From Rhodopseudomonas boonkerdii (GTDB taxonomy: Bacteria; Pseudomonadota; Alphaproteobacteria; Rhizobiales; Xanthobacteraceae), in contig NZ_CP036537.1 in NCBI RefSeq assembly GCF_021184025.1, forward strand, positions 4,712,001-4,776,000: 64,000 nucleotides of DNA, read 5' to 3'. How positions within the stretch are numbered: position 1 is the first letter of the stretch; every line of letters starts with the position of its first letter. Positions 23,474 to 32,680 of the stretch are shown here, piece after piece. The notes under the pieces were generated by a model. It made no database searches. It was not told where the DNA came from and saw nothing but the letters and a program-made list of their open reading frames with translations. Position numbers and translations under genes: made by a program.

Positions 23474-24439
23474 ATGGCTGCCGCCATTCATGCCAAAGTC
23501 GTCATCATCGGCTCCGGTCCCGCCGGCTACACGGCTGCTATTTACGCTGCGCGCGCCATGCTCGAGCCGATCCTGATCCAGGGTATCCAACCCGGCGGCC
23601 AGCTCACCATCACAACCGATGTCGAGAACTACCCGGGCTTTGCGGATGTGGTTCAGGGTCCGTGGCTCATGGAGCAGATGGAGAAGCAGGCGCACCATGT
23701 CGGCACCAAGATTGTCACTGATCTCGTCACTCACCTGGATCTCTCGCAACGCCCGTTTCGCCTGACCTGCGATTCCGGCGACAGCTATATCGCTGAGACC
23801 GTGATCCTCGCCACCGGCGCTCAGGCGCGCTGGCTCGGCCTTCCCTCGGAAGACGCCTTCCAGGGCGGGGGTGTCTCGGCCTGCGCGACCTGTGACGGCT
23901 TCTTTTATCGTGGCAAGGAAGTGGTCGTGGTGGGCGGCGGCAACACCGCCGTGGAAGAAGCGCTGTTCCTGACCAATTTCGCCTCGCAAGTCACCATCGT
24001 GCATCGCCGTGACCATTTCCGTGCTGAGCGCATCCTGCAGGAGCGCCTGTTCAAGCATCCTAAGATCAAGGTGGTGTGGGACAGTGCGATCGACGAGATC
24101 TGCGGCACCCAGGGTCCGGCCAAGGTGACGCATGTACGTCTGAAGAACGTCAAGACCGGCGTCACCACGGAACTACCTGCCGACGGCGTTTTCATCGCCA
24201 TCGGCCATGCACCGGCGACCGAGCTGGTGAAGGGTCAACTCAAGCTGAAGCCCTCCGGCTATGTCGAGGTCGCCGCCAATTCCACCGCGACCTCGGTGCC
24301 TGGCGTGTTCGCTGCCGGCGATGTCGCCGACGAAACCTATCGCCAAGCCGTCACTGCGGCCGGCATGGGCTGCATGGCGGCGCTGGAAGCCGAGCGTTTC
24401 CTCGCTGCACATGCCCACGACCGCGCAGCAGCCGAGTAA
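23474..24439 (+). CDS. trxB: Thioredoxin-disulfide reductase TrxB
   Basis: TrxB transfers electrons from NADPH through FAD and a redox disulfide to thioredoxin. The 321-residue protein has the FAD motif IGSGPAGYTAA, the active-site disulfide CATC (Cys-Ala-Thr-Cys) near residue 140, the NADPH motif VGGGNTAVEEA and the C-terminal FAD motif FAAGDVAD. All key residues are present. AGGGGA lies 7 bases before the ATG. The LysR gene begins 40 bases after the stop in the same direction and may share the transcript. Confidence 0.96.
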   Translation: MAAAIHAKVVIIGSGPAGYTAAIYAARAMLEPILIQGIQPGGQLTITTDVENYPGFADVVQGPWLMEQMEKQAHHVGTKIVTDLVTHLDLSQRPFRLTCDSGDSYIAETVILATGAQARWLGLPSEDAFQGGGVSACATCDGFFYRGKEVVVVGGGNTAVEEALFLTNFASQVTIVHRRDHFRAERILQERLFKHPKIKVVWDSAIDEICGTQGPAKVTHVRLKNVKTGVTTELPADGVFIAIGHAPATELVKGQLKLKPSGYVEVAANSTATSVPGVFAAGDVADETYRQAVTAAGMGCMAALEAERFLAAHAHDRAAAE

Positions 24440-24478
24440 TTCACAACTGTGCCACGAACCCGCAACGGATCTACGGAT

Positions 24479-25372
24479 ATGGATTGGGATAAGCTGAAGG
24501 TGTTTCACGCGGCGGCGGAAGCGGGAAGCTTCACGCATGCAGGGGAGCAGCTTGGGCTGTCTCAGTCGGCGGTATCGCGCCAAGTCTCCGCGCTGGAGCA
24601 GGAACTAGCGGTCTCGCTGTTCCACCGCCATGCGCGCGGCCTGATCCTGACCGAGCAGGGCGACCTGCTGTTCCGCACCGCCCATGACGTGTTCATGCAG
24701 TTGCAGGCGGCCCGCGCCAAGCTCACCGACAGCCGCGAGCGCCCCAGCGGCGACCTCAAGGTCACCACGACCCCAGGGGTCGGCATCAACTGGTTGATTC
24801 CTCGTCTGGGCGAATTCACCGCGCTCTATCCTGAAATCCGCATCTCGCTGATCGTCACCGACGAGGAACTCGATCTCTCCATGCGCGAGGCCGATGTCGC
24901 GATCCGCACCCGCAAGCCGACCCAGCCCGACCTTATCCAGCGCAAGCTGTTCGCTATGGGGTTCCACGCTTATTGTTCGCCGGAATACATCAAGCATTTC
25001 GGTACACCGCGTACCCTCGATGAACTGGATGGACATCGCATCATCATGCTGAGCGATGCGCAGGTGTCTCCGCACCTGCAGAACCGAAGCTGGCTGATCG
25101 ATGCCGGTCGCAACGGTAACGGGCCGCGCGAGGCCTATTTCAAGGTGAACAATATCCTGGGCCTGATGCGCGCCTGCCAGCAGGGTCTCGGCATCGCAGC
25201 GTTGCCGGACTATTTGGTCGAAGAGAACGACCGCTTGGTTCAACTCTTCAGCGAGTCGGATTCGATTCAACTCGACACGTATTTTGTCTATCCGGAAGAG
25301 TTGAAAACCGTGGCGCGCGTGCAGGTATTCCGCGACTTCATCGTCAGCAAGGCACAGCGCTGGCCGTCGTAA
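24479..25372 (+). CDS. LysR-family transcriptional regulator
   Basis: The 297-residue protein has the N-terminal LysR helix-turn-helix (MDWDKLKVFHAAAEAGSF, then LGLSQSAVSRQVSALEQEL) and a periplasmic-binding-like effector domain from about residue 90 (GDLKVTTTPGVG, DLIQRKLFAMGFHAYCSPEYI). ATG 24479 was chosen because homology starts there; ten further codons upstream are open. Its position directly after trxB suggests shared transcription and perhaps a redox-related role, but this is inference. The effector and target genes are unknown. Confidence 0.92.
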   Translation: MDWDKLKVFHAAAEAGSFTHAGEQLGLSQSAVSRQVSALEQELAVSLFHRHARGLILTEQGDLLFRTAHDVFMQLQAARAKLTDSRERPSGDLKVTTTPGVGINWLIPRLGEFTALYPEIRISLIVTDEELDLSMREADVAIRTRKPTQPDLIQRKLFAMGFHAYCSPEYIKHFGTPRTLDELDGHRIIMLSDAQVSPHLQNRSWLIDAGRNGNGPREAYFKVNNILGLMRACQQGLGIAALPDYLVEENDRLVQLFSESDSIQLDTYFVYPEELKTVARVQVFRDFIVSKAQRWPS

Positions 25373-25431
25373 CCCGCTAAATATAGCGCCCGCTTTTTAT
25401 CAGGGCAGGCATGCCCACGCTGCTGGCATGT

Positions 25432-25460
25432 CTGACATGACAAGTCATGCGTTGCTGTAG
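25432..25460 (+). promoter_or_regulatory. Sigma-70-like promoter of the small RNA
   Basis: CTGACA (25432-25437) and CTGTAG (25455-25460) are separated by exactly 17 bases, close to the alphaproteobacterial housekeeping pattern. The predicted start, about 25466-25468, coincides with the beginning of the RNA's closing stem. Confidence 0.5.
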
Positions 25461-25464
25461 GACG

Positions 25465-25625
25465 GCTGTGGAGATCATACTCATCAAACGCTGAGGCTCG
25501 TGCCGCGCATTTGTCCCCCTCCTCCAGTGGTGCGGGTCTCAGTTATCCCTCTTGGAAGGTGATTGTGTCGGCCTCTCGAAGGCCAATACCTCGAAGCCGG
25601 GCTCGAAAGAGACCGGCTTTTTTTT
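25465..25625 (+). ncRNA. Probable structured small RNA of about 160 nt, 6S-like architecture
   Basis: No protein gene fits this stretch, but it folds into one long irregular hairpin. GGCTG (25464-25468) pairs with CGGCC (25569-25573), and GATCAT (25473-25478) with GTGATT (25559-25564). An internal bubble follows, and then a 16-base-pair stem: CTGAGGCTCGTGCCGC (25491-25506) pairs along its full length with 25527-25542, with five G-U pairs. G-U pairing throughout suggests selection for RNA structure on this strand. A promoter ends just upstream and a strong terminator follows. A long hairpin with an open central bubble is the architecture of 6S RNA, but the usual gene neighbours are absent, so a lineage-specific sRNA is equally possible. 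Confidence 0.55.
25594..25625 (+). terminator. Intrinsic terminator of the small RNA
   Basis: AAGCCGG (25594-25600) pairs with CCGGCTT (25613-25619) and is followed by a T run to 25625. Confidence 0.9.
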
Positions 25626-25688
25626 GCTCCGGGCCGATCGATGGCAGGACGGCGTTGAACTTAACGCTACGTCCTGCCTTCATTGCGA

Positions 25689-28073
25689 TCAATCCAGCCT
25701 GATCTTCGCCAGTCGCAGCGCGTTCCCGATCACGCTGACCGACGATAGCGCCATTGCAGCGGCGGCGACCATTGGCGACAACAGGAGGCCGAAAACCGGA
25801 TACAGCAGACCCGCTGCAACCGGCACACCCGCCACATTGTAGATGAAGGCAAATGCGAGGTTCTGCCGGATATTGCTCATCACGGCTTTCGATAGTTCCC
25901 GCGCACGCACGAGCCCCATCAGGTCGCCCGCCAGCAATGTCACACCCGCGCTCTCGATTGCGACGTCGGTTCCCGTGCCCATGGCAATGCCGACATCAGC
26001 TGCAGCCAGTGCAGGCGCGTCGTTGACGCCATCGCCGACCATCGCAATCCGCAAGCCTTCGTCGCGCAAACGCGTGACAACATCACTCTTGCGTTCCGGC
26101 AACACGCCCGCCTCGACCTCGTCGATCTTCAACGTCTTTGCAACGGCTTTCGCCGTTGTCGCATTGTCGCCGGTGAGCATGACGACGCGCAGTCCGTCAG
26201 CCCGCAGTTTTTCAAGCGCGCCCTGCGCCGACGGTTTCACTGGATCGGCAATCGCCATGACACCCGCAACGCGGTCATCGACAGCCACGAAGATGGCGGT
26301 CGCACCATTCTGCCGCGCCTGCTCGGCAACATCATCGCATGGCGTGGTATCCACCTTCAATTCGCTCATCAGCATGGCATTGCCCAGCGCGACGCGCTTG
26401 CCATCGACGACACCCCACGCGCCCTTACCCGATGGCGAAGCGAAGTCGCTGGCATCGCTCAGCAACACATTGCGTTGCTTTGCTTCGTCAACGATAGCCT
26501 GCGCCAGCGGATGCTCGCTGGAACGTTCGATGCTTGCAGCAAGCTGCAGAAGGTCACTTTCGCTGAACCCGTCCGCAGGCGTGATGCCGACCAGCTTCGG
26601 CTTGCCTTCCGTGAGCGTCCCTGTCTTGTCGATGACGATGGTGTCGATGCGTTCCAGCCGCTCCAAAGCCTGGGCGTCACGCACAAGAATGCCGGCATGG
26701 GCGCCGCGGCCGACGCCAACCATGATGGACATTGGCGTTGCGAGACCGAGCGCGCATGGGCACGCGATGATCAGAACGGTAACGGCCGCAACCAATGCAA
26801 ACGCCAGCCGTGGCTCCGGCCCCAGGGTTGCCCAGGCAATGAATGCGATCACGGCCACCACGAGTACGGCCGGCACGAACCAACCGGCAACTCGATCTGC
26901 GAGACGCTGAATCGGCGCGCGCGAGCGTTGCGCCTTGGCAACCATATCGACGATCCGCGAGAGCATCGTATCGCGACCGATCTTGTCTGCCTGCAGCACC
27001 AGCCCGCCGCTTTGATTGACGGTGCCACCGATCACACGGGCGCCTTCGACCTTGCTCACCGGCATGGACTCGCCGGTGACCATGGATTCATCGACGGAGG
27101 AATGCCCCTCAGTCACGACGCCATCGACCGGAATTTTCTCGCCCGGCCGCACGCGCAGCAGGTCGCCGATGGCAATCGCATCGATCGCGATGTCTTCGTC
27201 ACCATCCTTGCCGATGCGTCGCGCGGTCTTCGGGGCAAGCCCGAGCAGCGCGCGGATCGCACCCGAGGTCTGGTTGCGCGCACGCAATTCGAGCACCTGC
27301 CCCAACAGCACCAGCACCGTGATGACCGCAGCCGCTTCGAAATACACGGCCACCGCACCGTGATGATCGCGGAATGCAGCGGGAAAGACGCCGGGCGTCA
27401 AAGTCGCGACGACGCTGTACACCCAGGCCACGCCGGTGCCCATGGCAATCAGCGTGAACATGTTGAGATTGCGCGTCACCACCGAGCGCCAGCCGCGCTC
27501 AAAAAAAGGAGCGCCCGCCCACAGCACCACTGGCGTCGCCAGAACGAGCGAGATCCAGTTCGACGTTGTCTGCGATACCAGATGCATCAGACCGAGATGC
27601 GCGCCCATTTCCAGCACGAAGACTGGCAATGTCAGCGCCAGCGCGATCCAAAAGCGCCGCGTCATGTCGACAAGCTCAGGATCCGGCTTGTCGTCGAGCG
27701 AGATTTGCTCCGGTTCAAGCGCCATGCCGCAGATCGGACAACTGCCAGGTCCCTCCTGGCGGACCTCGGGGTGCATCGGACAAGTATAGATGGTGCCGGC
27801 CGGCACAGGCGGGGCAGGCTCTTTCGGCTTCAGGAAGCTCTCTGGATCGGCTTTGAAGCGTTCGCGGCAGCGCGCGCTGCAGAAGAAGTATTCCTGGTCC
27901 CGATAGGTCAGGCGATGCTTGGCCGTCGCCGGATCGACACTCATGCCACAGACCGGATCGATCGCTTTGGCCGGCCCGGCCTCATTGTGATGGTGGCCGT
28001 GCGAACAGCATCCGCCGTGCTTGTGGCCGGCGTGCGCGTCGTGCCCTGTATGCGTGTGAGTTGTCCCTGACAC
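25689..28073 (-). CDS. copA: Copper-exporting P1B-type ATPase with N-terminal YHS and metal-binding motifs
   Basis: This pump exports Cu(I) across the inner membrane using ATP. The 794-residue protein opens with a His/Cys-rich tail ([16 protein letters not shown]). A YHS-type domain follows ([21 protein letters not shown]), then a CPMHPEV...CPICGM motif. No classical HMA (GMTCxxC) domain is present. The transmembrane CPC is at 438-440, the phosphorylated Asp482 in DKTGTLT, and the hinge is GDGVND. The TM7/TM8 residues YN (FIYNVAGVP) and MALSS are the P1B-1 copper signature. GTG 28073 has GAGG five bases upstream. A CsoR-like operator lies just before it. Confidence 0.92.
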   Translation of the reverse strand: MSGTTHTHTGHDAHAGHKHGGCCSHGHHHNEAGPAKAIDPVCGMSVDPATAKHRLTYRDQEYFFCSARCRERFKADPESFLKPKEPAPPVPAGTIYTCPMHPEVRQEGPGSCPICGMALEPEQISLDDKPDPELVDMTRRFWIALALTLPVFVLEMGAHLGLMHLVSQTTSNWISLVLATPVVLWAGAPFFERGWRSVVTRNLNMFTLIAMGTGVAWVYSVVATLTPGVFPAAFRDHHGAVAVYFEAAAVITVLVLLGQVLELRARNQTSGAIRALLGLAPKTARRIGKDGDEDIAIDAIAIGDLLRVRPGEKIPVDGVVTEGHSSVDESMVTGESMPVSKVEGARVIGGTVNQSGGLVLQADKIGRDTMLSRIVDMVAKAQRSRAPIQRLADRVAGWFVPAVLVVAVIAFIAWATLGPEPRLAFALVAAVTVLIIACPCALGLATPMSIMVGVGRGAHAGILVRDAQALERLERIDTIVIDKTGTLTEGKPKLVGITPADGFSESDLLQLAASIERSSEHPLAQAIVDEAKQRNVLLSDASDFASPSGKGAWGVVDGKRVALGNAMLMSELKVDTTPCDDVAEQARQNGATAIFVAVDDRVAGVMAIADPVKPSAQGALEKLRADGLRVVMLTGDNATTAKAVAKTLKIDEVEAGVLPERKSDVVTRLRDEGLRIAMVGDGVNDAPALAAADVGIAMGTGTDVAIESAGVTLLAGDLMGLVRARELSKAVMSNIRQNLAFAFIYNVAGVPVAAGLLYPVFGLLLSPMVAAAAMALSSVSVIGNALRLAKIRLD

Positions 28074-28094
28074 CGTAACCTCGCCTCTCCAGAC

Positions 28095-28115
28095 ATATAC
28101 CCTACGGGGGTATAT
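28095..28115. promoter_or_regulatory. CsoR-like copper operator of copA
   Basis: ATATACCC (28095-28102) and GGGTATAT (28108-28115) form a perfect 8+8 inverted repeat around TACGG, 22 bases upstream of the copA start. The TACCC...GGGTA core with a G/C tract is the style of CsoR/RcnR-family operators. No csoR gene is in the window, so the regulator would act in trans. Confidence 0.6.
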
Positions 28116-28145
28116 GGACCTGTCGCGCGGGCAAATCAAGGCCAC

Positions 28146-28560
28146 CCGTCAAACCGCCTAAGCAGATCGCAATTACGAACGCCGCGACGGCGAAAAACGA
28201 ACTGGCCGACGGGATGCATCGGCTACTGTGTCGGACAGGCCACCTGTCGACGACGCGAAATCGCAGAGCTGGACGAGAAGAGTGAACCGGGCCGATCAAA
28301 TGACCGCGGACACCTGTGCGTCGCGACTTTATCAGCACGGTTGACGGGAGGTTACCCGTTTCACTCTTTTTGGTTGCTGATTGAATAAAACACGCGCAAG
28401 AGGACAAGCCTTCGGCGTCAAAAACACATCGCTTTACCGCTGGACGGCAACACGCCCCTGGGCGCTCCGATCGGCGAGCCGATAGGTATTTACGTGTCTT
28501 TACATACTTACATCTAGCGTCCCGCGCAGTTTCAGTGCTTCCATCTGCGGTACGCATTTC
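28146..28560. other. Gene-free stretch between copA and the MHYT-GGDEF-EAL gene
   Basis: No credible gene is seen in these 415 bases. It should hold the promoter of the c-di-GMP gene downstream. The ATG at 28561 has no clear ribosome site. A minus-strand hydrophobic reading near 28102-28200 has no supported start and was not called. Confidence 0.35.
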
Positions 28561-30954
28561 ATGCTCACTATTTATAACTGCATCGCCAATGCCCACGATC
28601 TTCGTCTCGTCGGGCTTGCGGCCGTCATCTGCGCGATCGCATCGGTCACTGCCGTCACCCTGCTGCGCCACGCGCGAAATGCGGAAGGCGGCATGAGCTA
28701 TCTCTGGCTCGGCGTATCCGCGATCTCGACCGGATTCGGCATCTGGGCCACGCATTTCGTCGCCATGCTGGCGTTCACCCCCGGCATCCCGAGCGGCTAC
28801 AATATTGTGCTCACAGCGGTCTCGCTGGTCGCGGCGATCCTGCTCACCGGTACAGGTCTCGCCATCGCGCTCATCCCCAATGTCCGCATCGCTCCTGCCG
28901 TTGGCGGCAGCGTCGTTGCCGGCGGCATCGCTGCGATGCATTACACGGGCATGGCCGCCTTCGAAGTGCAGGCCACCATGCATTGGGATGTCGCGCTGGT
29001 GATTTCGTCGATCGTCGTCGGCGGTGCGCTCGGCGCTCTCGCGCTGCCGGTCGCCCTGCATAGCGACGGGGCATCGTGGCGCATCGGGGGTGCGCTGTTG
29101 CTGACGCTGGCCATCTGCAGCCATCATTTCACTGCAATGAGCGCCGTCACCATCATTCCCGACTCGAGCATAGCGATCTCACCGCTGTCGGTCCCCGCCC
29201 CCTGGCTCGCGCTCGGCGTAGCTCTGATCAGTTTCGCCATCATCGGGCTTGCCGTGGGCGGAATCGCGCTCGACATCCGCGACCGCCGCCGCACCGATCT
29301 CGAAGCCGATCGCATGCTCGGCCTTGCCAATGCGGCGATCGAAGGTTTGATCGTGTGCGATGGCGACACCATCGTCACGGTCAACAACAGCTTTGCCGCG
29401 CTGGCCTGCGCTTCGACGGAAAGTTTTGCCGGCAAGCGTCTCGATGCCTGCTTCCCCGATGACCTGCCGCGCGCAGGCCTGATCTCGCGACCCGATCAAC
29501 CCGTCGAAGCGAGTCTTCGTGCAGGCCGCGGCCTCCCCGTGCCGGTCGAACTCATCCAGCGGCAGATCGATTTCGCCGGCCGACCGCATCAGGTGATTGC
29601 TGTGCGCGATCTCCGTGCACGCAAGGAAGCCGAGCAACATATTCGTTTCCTTGCCCATCACGACGCGCTCACGGGCCTGTCCAATCGCAGCTACTTCAAC
29701 GATCGCGTCGATGCCGAAATCGCAAACATGCAGCCTGGGCGGAAGCACGCGATACTCTGCCTCGACCTCGACCGTTTCAAGGAAGTCAACGATCTGTTCG
29801 GTCATGCGGCCGGCGACAATGTCCTGCAGACTGTCGCAGCGCATGTCGGTAGCCTGCTTGACGACGGCCAGGTGATGGCCCGCCTCGGCGGCGATGAGTT
29901 CGCGATCCTGATGCCCAACATCCGGCACAACGCTGCCGCAGAGAAAATGGCGCAGCGGGTGCTCGAAATACTGCGCGAGCGCGACGATGCTTCCGAACTC
30001 GGCAGCGTCTCCAGCAGCATCGGCATTGCACTTTATCCTGACGACGCCGACGACCGCGAGTCCGTGCTGGCGCATGCTGACACCGCGCTGTACCGCGCCA
30101 AGTCCGACGGCCGCGCCACCTATCGCTTCTACGAGACCGGCATGGGCGATGCTGTGCGTGACCGCCGCATGCTGGAGCACGACCTGCGCGGCGCCGTCGC
30201 TGGCGATCAGATGAGCCTCGTCTATCAACCTCAGGAAGGCATGCAGCGCGGCGCGGTGATCGGCTTCGAGGCGCTGCTGCGATGGACCCATCCAACCCGC
30301 GGCATGGTATCGCCCGCGATCTTTATTCCGATCGCGGAAGAAACCGGCTCCATTCTCGAAATCGGCGAATGGGTCATGCGCACCGCATGTACGGAAGCCG
30401 CGAGATGGAAGCGGCCACTGACCATCGCAGTGAACGTATCGGCCGTGCAAATCTATCACGACAATTTCGTGCCGATGGTCCACCAGATCCTGTTGGAGAC
30501 GGGTCTTGTGCCATCGCGCCTTGAGCTCGAAATTACAGAAACCGCGCTGATCCGCGATCTCAACCGCGCGCTCTCTGCGCTGCGCCGGATCAAGGCGCTC
30601 GGCGTGCGCATCGCCATGGACGACTTTGGAACCGGTTATTCGTCGCTGTCGAACCTGCGCGCCTTTCCGTTCGACAAGATCAAGATCGACGGCTCGTTCA
30701 TCAAATCGGTTAACAATAACGGTCAGGCGGCGACCATCGTCCGCGCCGTGGTCGGTCTTGGCCGGGGATTGGGGCTGCCGGTGCTGGCGGAAGGTGTCGA
30801 GACCGAAGCCGAACTCAAGTTCCTCAACGAGGAGAAATGCGACGAGGTACAGGGCTATCTGCTCGGGAAGCCGGCGAGCATCGATCATTTCGCCCATGTG
30901 ACCGAAGGCCTGCCGCAGCAGTCACCGATCTCAGTCGACGCCCAGGTCGCCTGA
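28561..30954 (+). CDS. MHYT-sensor GGDEF-EAL cyclic-di-GMP enzyme
   Basis: The 797-residue protein is an inner-membrane sensor that may make and break cyclic di-GMP. Its N-terminus carries the MHYT domain: about seven helices with the metal-ligand repeats ATHFVAMLAF, AAMHYTGMAAF and CSHHFTAM, thought to sense O2, CO or NO through copper. A short PAS-like segment follows (residues 255-350). A GGDEF domain with an intact GGDEF at 443-447 comes next, then an EAL domain with EAL at 570-572, ELEITET and DDFGTGYSS. Both catalytic motifs look complete, so either activity is possible. A bidirectional terminator follows. Confidence 0.93.
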   Translation: MLTIYNCIANAHDLRLVGLAAVICAIASVTAVTLLRHARNAEGGMSYLWLGVSAISTGFGIWATHFVAMLAFTPGIPSGYNIVLTAVSLVAAILLTGTGLAIALIPNVRIAPAVGGSVVAGGIAAMHYTGMAAFEVQATMHWDVALVISSIVVGGALGALALPVALHSDGASWRIGGALLLTLAICSHHFTAMSAVTIIPDSSIAISPLSVPAPWLALGVALISFAIIGLAVGGIALDIRDRRRTDLEADRMLGLANAAIEGLIVCDGDTIVTVNNSFAALACASTESFAGKRLDACFPDDLPRAGLISRPDQPVEASLRAGRGLPVPVELIQRQIDFAGRPHQVIAVRDLRARKEAEQHIRFLAHHDALTGLSNRSYFNDRVDAEIANMQPGRKHAILCLDLDRFKEVNDLFGHAAGDNVLQTVAAHVGSLLDDGQVMARLGGDEFAILMPNIRHNAAAEKMAQRVLEILRERDDASELGSVSSSIGIALYPDDADDRESVLAHADTALYRAKSDGRATYRFYETGMGDAVRDRRMLEHDLRGAVAGDQMSLVYQPQEGMQRGAVIGFEALLRWTHPTRGMVSPAIFIPIAEETGSILEIGEWVMRTACTEAARWKRPLTIAVNVSAVQIYHDNFVPMVHQILLETGLVPSRLELEITETALIRDLNRALSALRRIKALGVRIAMDDFGTGYSSLSNLRAFPFDKIKIDGSFIKSVNNNGQAATIVRAVVGLGRGLGLPVLAEGVETEAELKFLNEEKCDEVQGYLLGKPASIDHFAHVTEGLPQQSPISVDAQVA

Positions 30955-30970
30955 TTCCGTCACAAACAAA

Positions 30971-31000
30971 AAAACGCGCGAGGATATCGCGCGTTTTTTT
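30971..31000. terminator. Bidirectional intrinsic terminator
   Basis: AAAACGCGCGA (30971-30981) pairs with TCGCGCGTTTT (30987-30997), with A and T runs on the two sides. It serves the GGDEF-EAL gene (+) and the ParA gene (-). Confidence 0.92.
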
Positions 31001-31026
31001 TTCGAAATTGGAGGAAGCGGAAACGA

Positions 31027-31707
31027 TCAGGCCGCCTGCTTGTGCATCGCTCCGGATGCCGATGCCTGACCGCGAATGGCTTTGATCGAACGCTCGATCG
31101 CCGACCACAGCTTGCTGATCTCGCTGGCCGCGCGACCATCCGCCGAATATTCGCGGGCGCCTTCGCCCTGACCGAGTGCGAGCAGCAGATCCGCACGGTT
31201 GGTGATCTGCCCGGACCAGACCGGCGCCTTGAATTTGGCGAGGGCTTCGCGGGCGAGCGACACGATACGGCTTTCCGATTCATCGCGACGCGCCGGGGCG
31301 CCGTTGATGACCACCGCATAAGGTTTGCGTGCCGAACGGCAGGACTGAATCGTCGCCTGCACGGCATCGACGTCAAACACGCCGGGACGCGCGGGGATGA
31401 TCACCATGGTTGCATTCTTGATGGCGTCATCGACGACAGCCGACGTATTCGGCGGTGTGTCGATAAACACCCATTCGACACCATCGCGCTTTGCGGCTGC
31501 GATGATTTCGGAGACGCTGCGGTTCGCCACCTTCAACGGCGGTTCATTCGTTCCGCGGAGCTTGTGCCAGAGAGTGAGCGATCCCTGCGGATCGGCGTCG
31601 ATGAGCAAACATGATCTCGTCGGCTTGTGTACTTGAGCTGCAAGATGAGCAGCCAGGGTGCTCTTGCCTGACCCGCCCTTACGCGATGCGAGAACAATGA
31701 CGTTCAT
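31027..31707 (-). CDS. Orphan ParA/MinD-family ATPase
   Basis: ParA-type ATPases bind DNA or membrane in their ATP form and position cargo. The 226-residue protein has the deviant Walker A KGGSGKST at residues 10-17, LLIDADPQGS (switch I) near residue 34 and FIDTPP (Walker B) near residue 81. No helix-turn-helix precedes it and no ParB partner or parS-like site is seen, so this is a short, free-standing ParA. Such orphans position chemoreceptor clusters, carboxysomes or other cargo, but nothing nearby names the cargo. The C-terminal tail is low in conservation. Confidence 0.88.
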   Translation of the reverse strand: MNVIVLASRKGGSGKSTLAAHLAAQVHKPTRSCLLIDADPQGSLTLWHKLRGTNEPPLKVANRSVSEIIAAAKRDGVEWVFIDTPPNTSAVVDDAIKNATMVIIPARPGVFDVDAVQATIQSCRSARKPYAVVINGAPARRDESESRIVSLAREALAKFKAPVWSGQITNRADLLLALGQGEGAREYSADGRAASEISKLWSAIERSIKAIRGQASASGAMHKQAA

Positions 31708-31914
31708 ATGTTGGCCTCCAGATTGACCCCGGCGCCGAAAATGAATCAGTCTGCTGATTCGTTAAAGCATATTTTCGTCATCGCCCGGATATATGTGCCT
31801 GTATTCTCTTGGATGTTGGGTTTGAGTCACAGGTTGCGGCGCAACAGCGCTGAAAGTGAGTCATTGTTAGTACGCTTGCCGTCATATTTGTTGCGGCAGC
31901 ACGATGTCCGGATG

Positions 31915-32280
31915 TTACTTGGCGCGGGGATGCTTTTGCGAGGCTTGCGCGTTTTGCGAACGATCTTCCGGTTTCTTCGCCTGGCGCTCCAGCCATTTGC
32001 GCTCGAGCCAACCAAGCAACTGGGCGACCGGTTTCTGTAGTGGCGCGATATCCTGTGCGATCAGAATGAGTCCGAGTGGCAACATCCAAAGCCCTAGAAT
32101 GGGCAAAAAGCTGAGAATGCCGCCGATAATGAGCAGAATGGCCAATGGAAAGCGCACAAAACGCGACGACGGCCTGCGCAGCCAGCTCACAAACCGCGCG
32201 GGTCTCGCCGGCAACTTGGTCTCGAACCAGATGAAGTGCCGATCGATCTCCGCCTTGTAGTCGATATCCGTGTCGTTCAA
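31915..32280 (-). CDS. Small PGPGW-type membrane protein with a TTG start
   Basis: The 121-residue protein has a charged N-terminus (DYKAEIDRHFIWFETKL), two closely spaced hydrophobic helices (FPLAILLIIGGILSFLPILG and LWMLPLGLILIAQD), and a long basic/acidic C-terminal tail (WLERKWLERQAKK...). This resembles the PGPGW family of putative membrane proteins of unknown function. The start is taken as TTG at 32280 because AGGAG lies 6 bases before it; another TTG 16 codons upstream has no such site. No ATG is available. Confidence 0.6.
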   Translation of the reverse strand: MNDTDIDYKAEIDRHFIWFETKLPARPARFVSWLRRPSSRFVRFPLAILLIIGGILSFLPILGLWMLPLGLILIAQDIAPLQKPVAQLLGWLERKWLERQAKKPEDRSQNAQASQKHPRAK

Positions 32281-32392
32281 ATTGATCTCCTGGACCTGAG
32301 AAATGTGGCGCCCTGCGCGTGGTCCCAACGTGTCAGTTTGTCACGGATTCATGGCCGAATTCGCAGCCGCGACGTGTAGCGCCACCCGAGCG

Positions 32393-32680
32393 TCAGGTCT
32401 GACGTTTTGCCGCTCTCGCCTTGCGCGGCTTCGTCGCCGGTTTGCGCGTGCTAGCACGCACGGGCTCGAAGAACTGCGCGCAGCCGGGACTCAGTTGCGC
32501 CTGCTTCTGCACCATGCATGCCGTGACGCGATCGACATCGGGAATGGCCGAACTACACAGCCTGAAAGCATCGCCCGCACACAACGCCTGTTGGTCGGCC
32601 GTATAGTCCTGCGCCTGCGCTGCTCCGCAGCTCGTCATCAACATCACCACGAACAATGCCGCCTTCACGCTTCCCGACAT
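32393..32680 (-). CDS. Small secreted cysteine-containing protein, unknown function
   Basis: The 95-residue protein has a signal peptide (SGSVKAALFVVMLMTSCGAAQAQ). The mature part carries four cysteines in a C-x(7)-C...C-x(10)-C pattern (QALCAGDAFRLC, ACMVQKQAQLSPGC) and ends in a strongly basic Lys/Arg tail. Similar small proteins are frequent in Bradyrhizobium-type genomes but I know no function. ATG 32680 has the purine-rich site GGGAGAGG upstream. It is likely periplasmic with two disulfides. Confidence 0.65.
   Translation of the reverse strand: MSGSVKAALFVVMLMTSCGAAQAQDYTADQQALCAGDAFRLCSSAIPDVDRVTACMVQKQAQLSPGCAQFFEPVRASTRKPATKPRKARAAKRQT

Noticed and set aside
26475..28070. 531-codon reading frame antisense to copA
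   Set aside because: Composition is an antisense shadow (His/Arg/Gln-rich); the copA motifs are clear.
28102..28260. Small hydrophobic minus-strand peptide upstream of copA
   Set aside because: It has no supported start and overlaps the CsoR-like operator.
29179..30897. 572-codon reading frame antisense to the MHYT-GGDEF-EAL gene
   Set aside because: GGDEF and EAL motifs on the plus strand are intact; the antisense has no domain.
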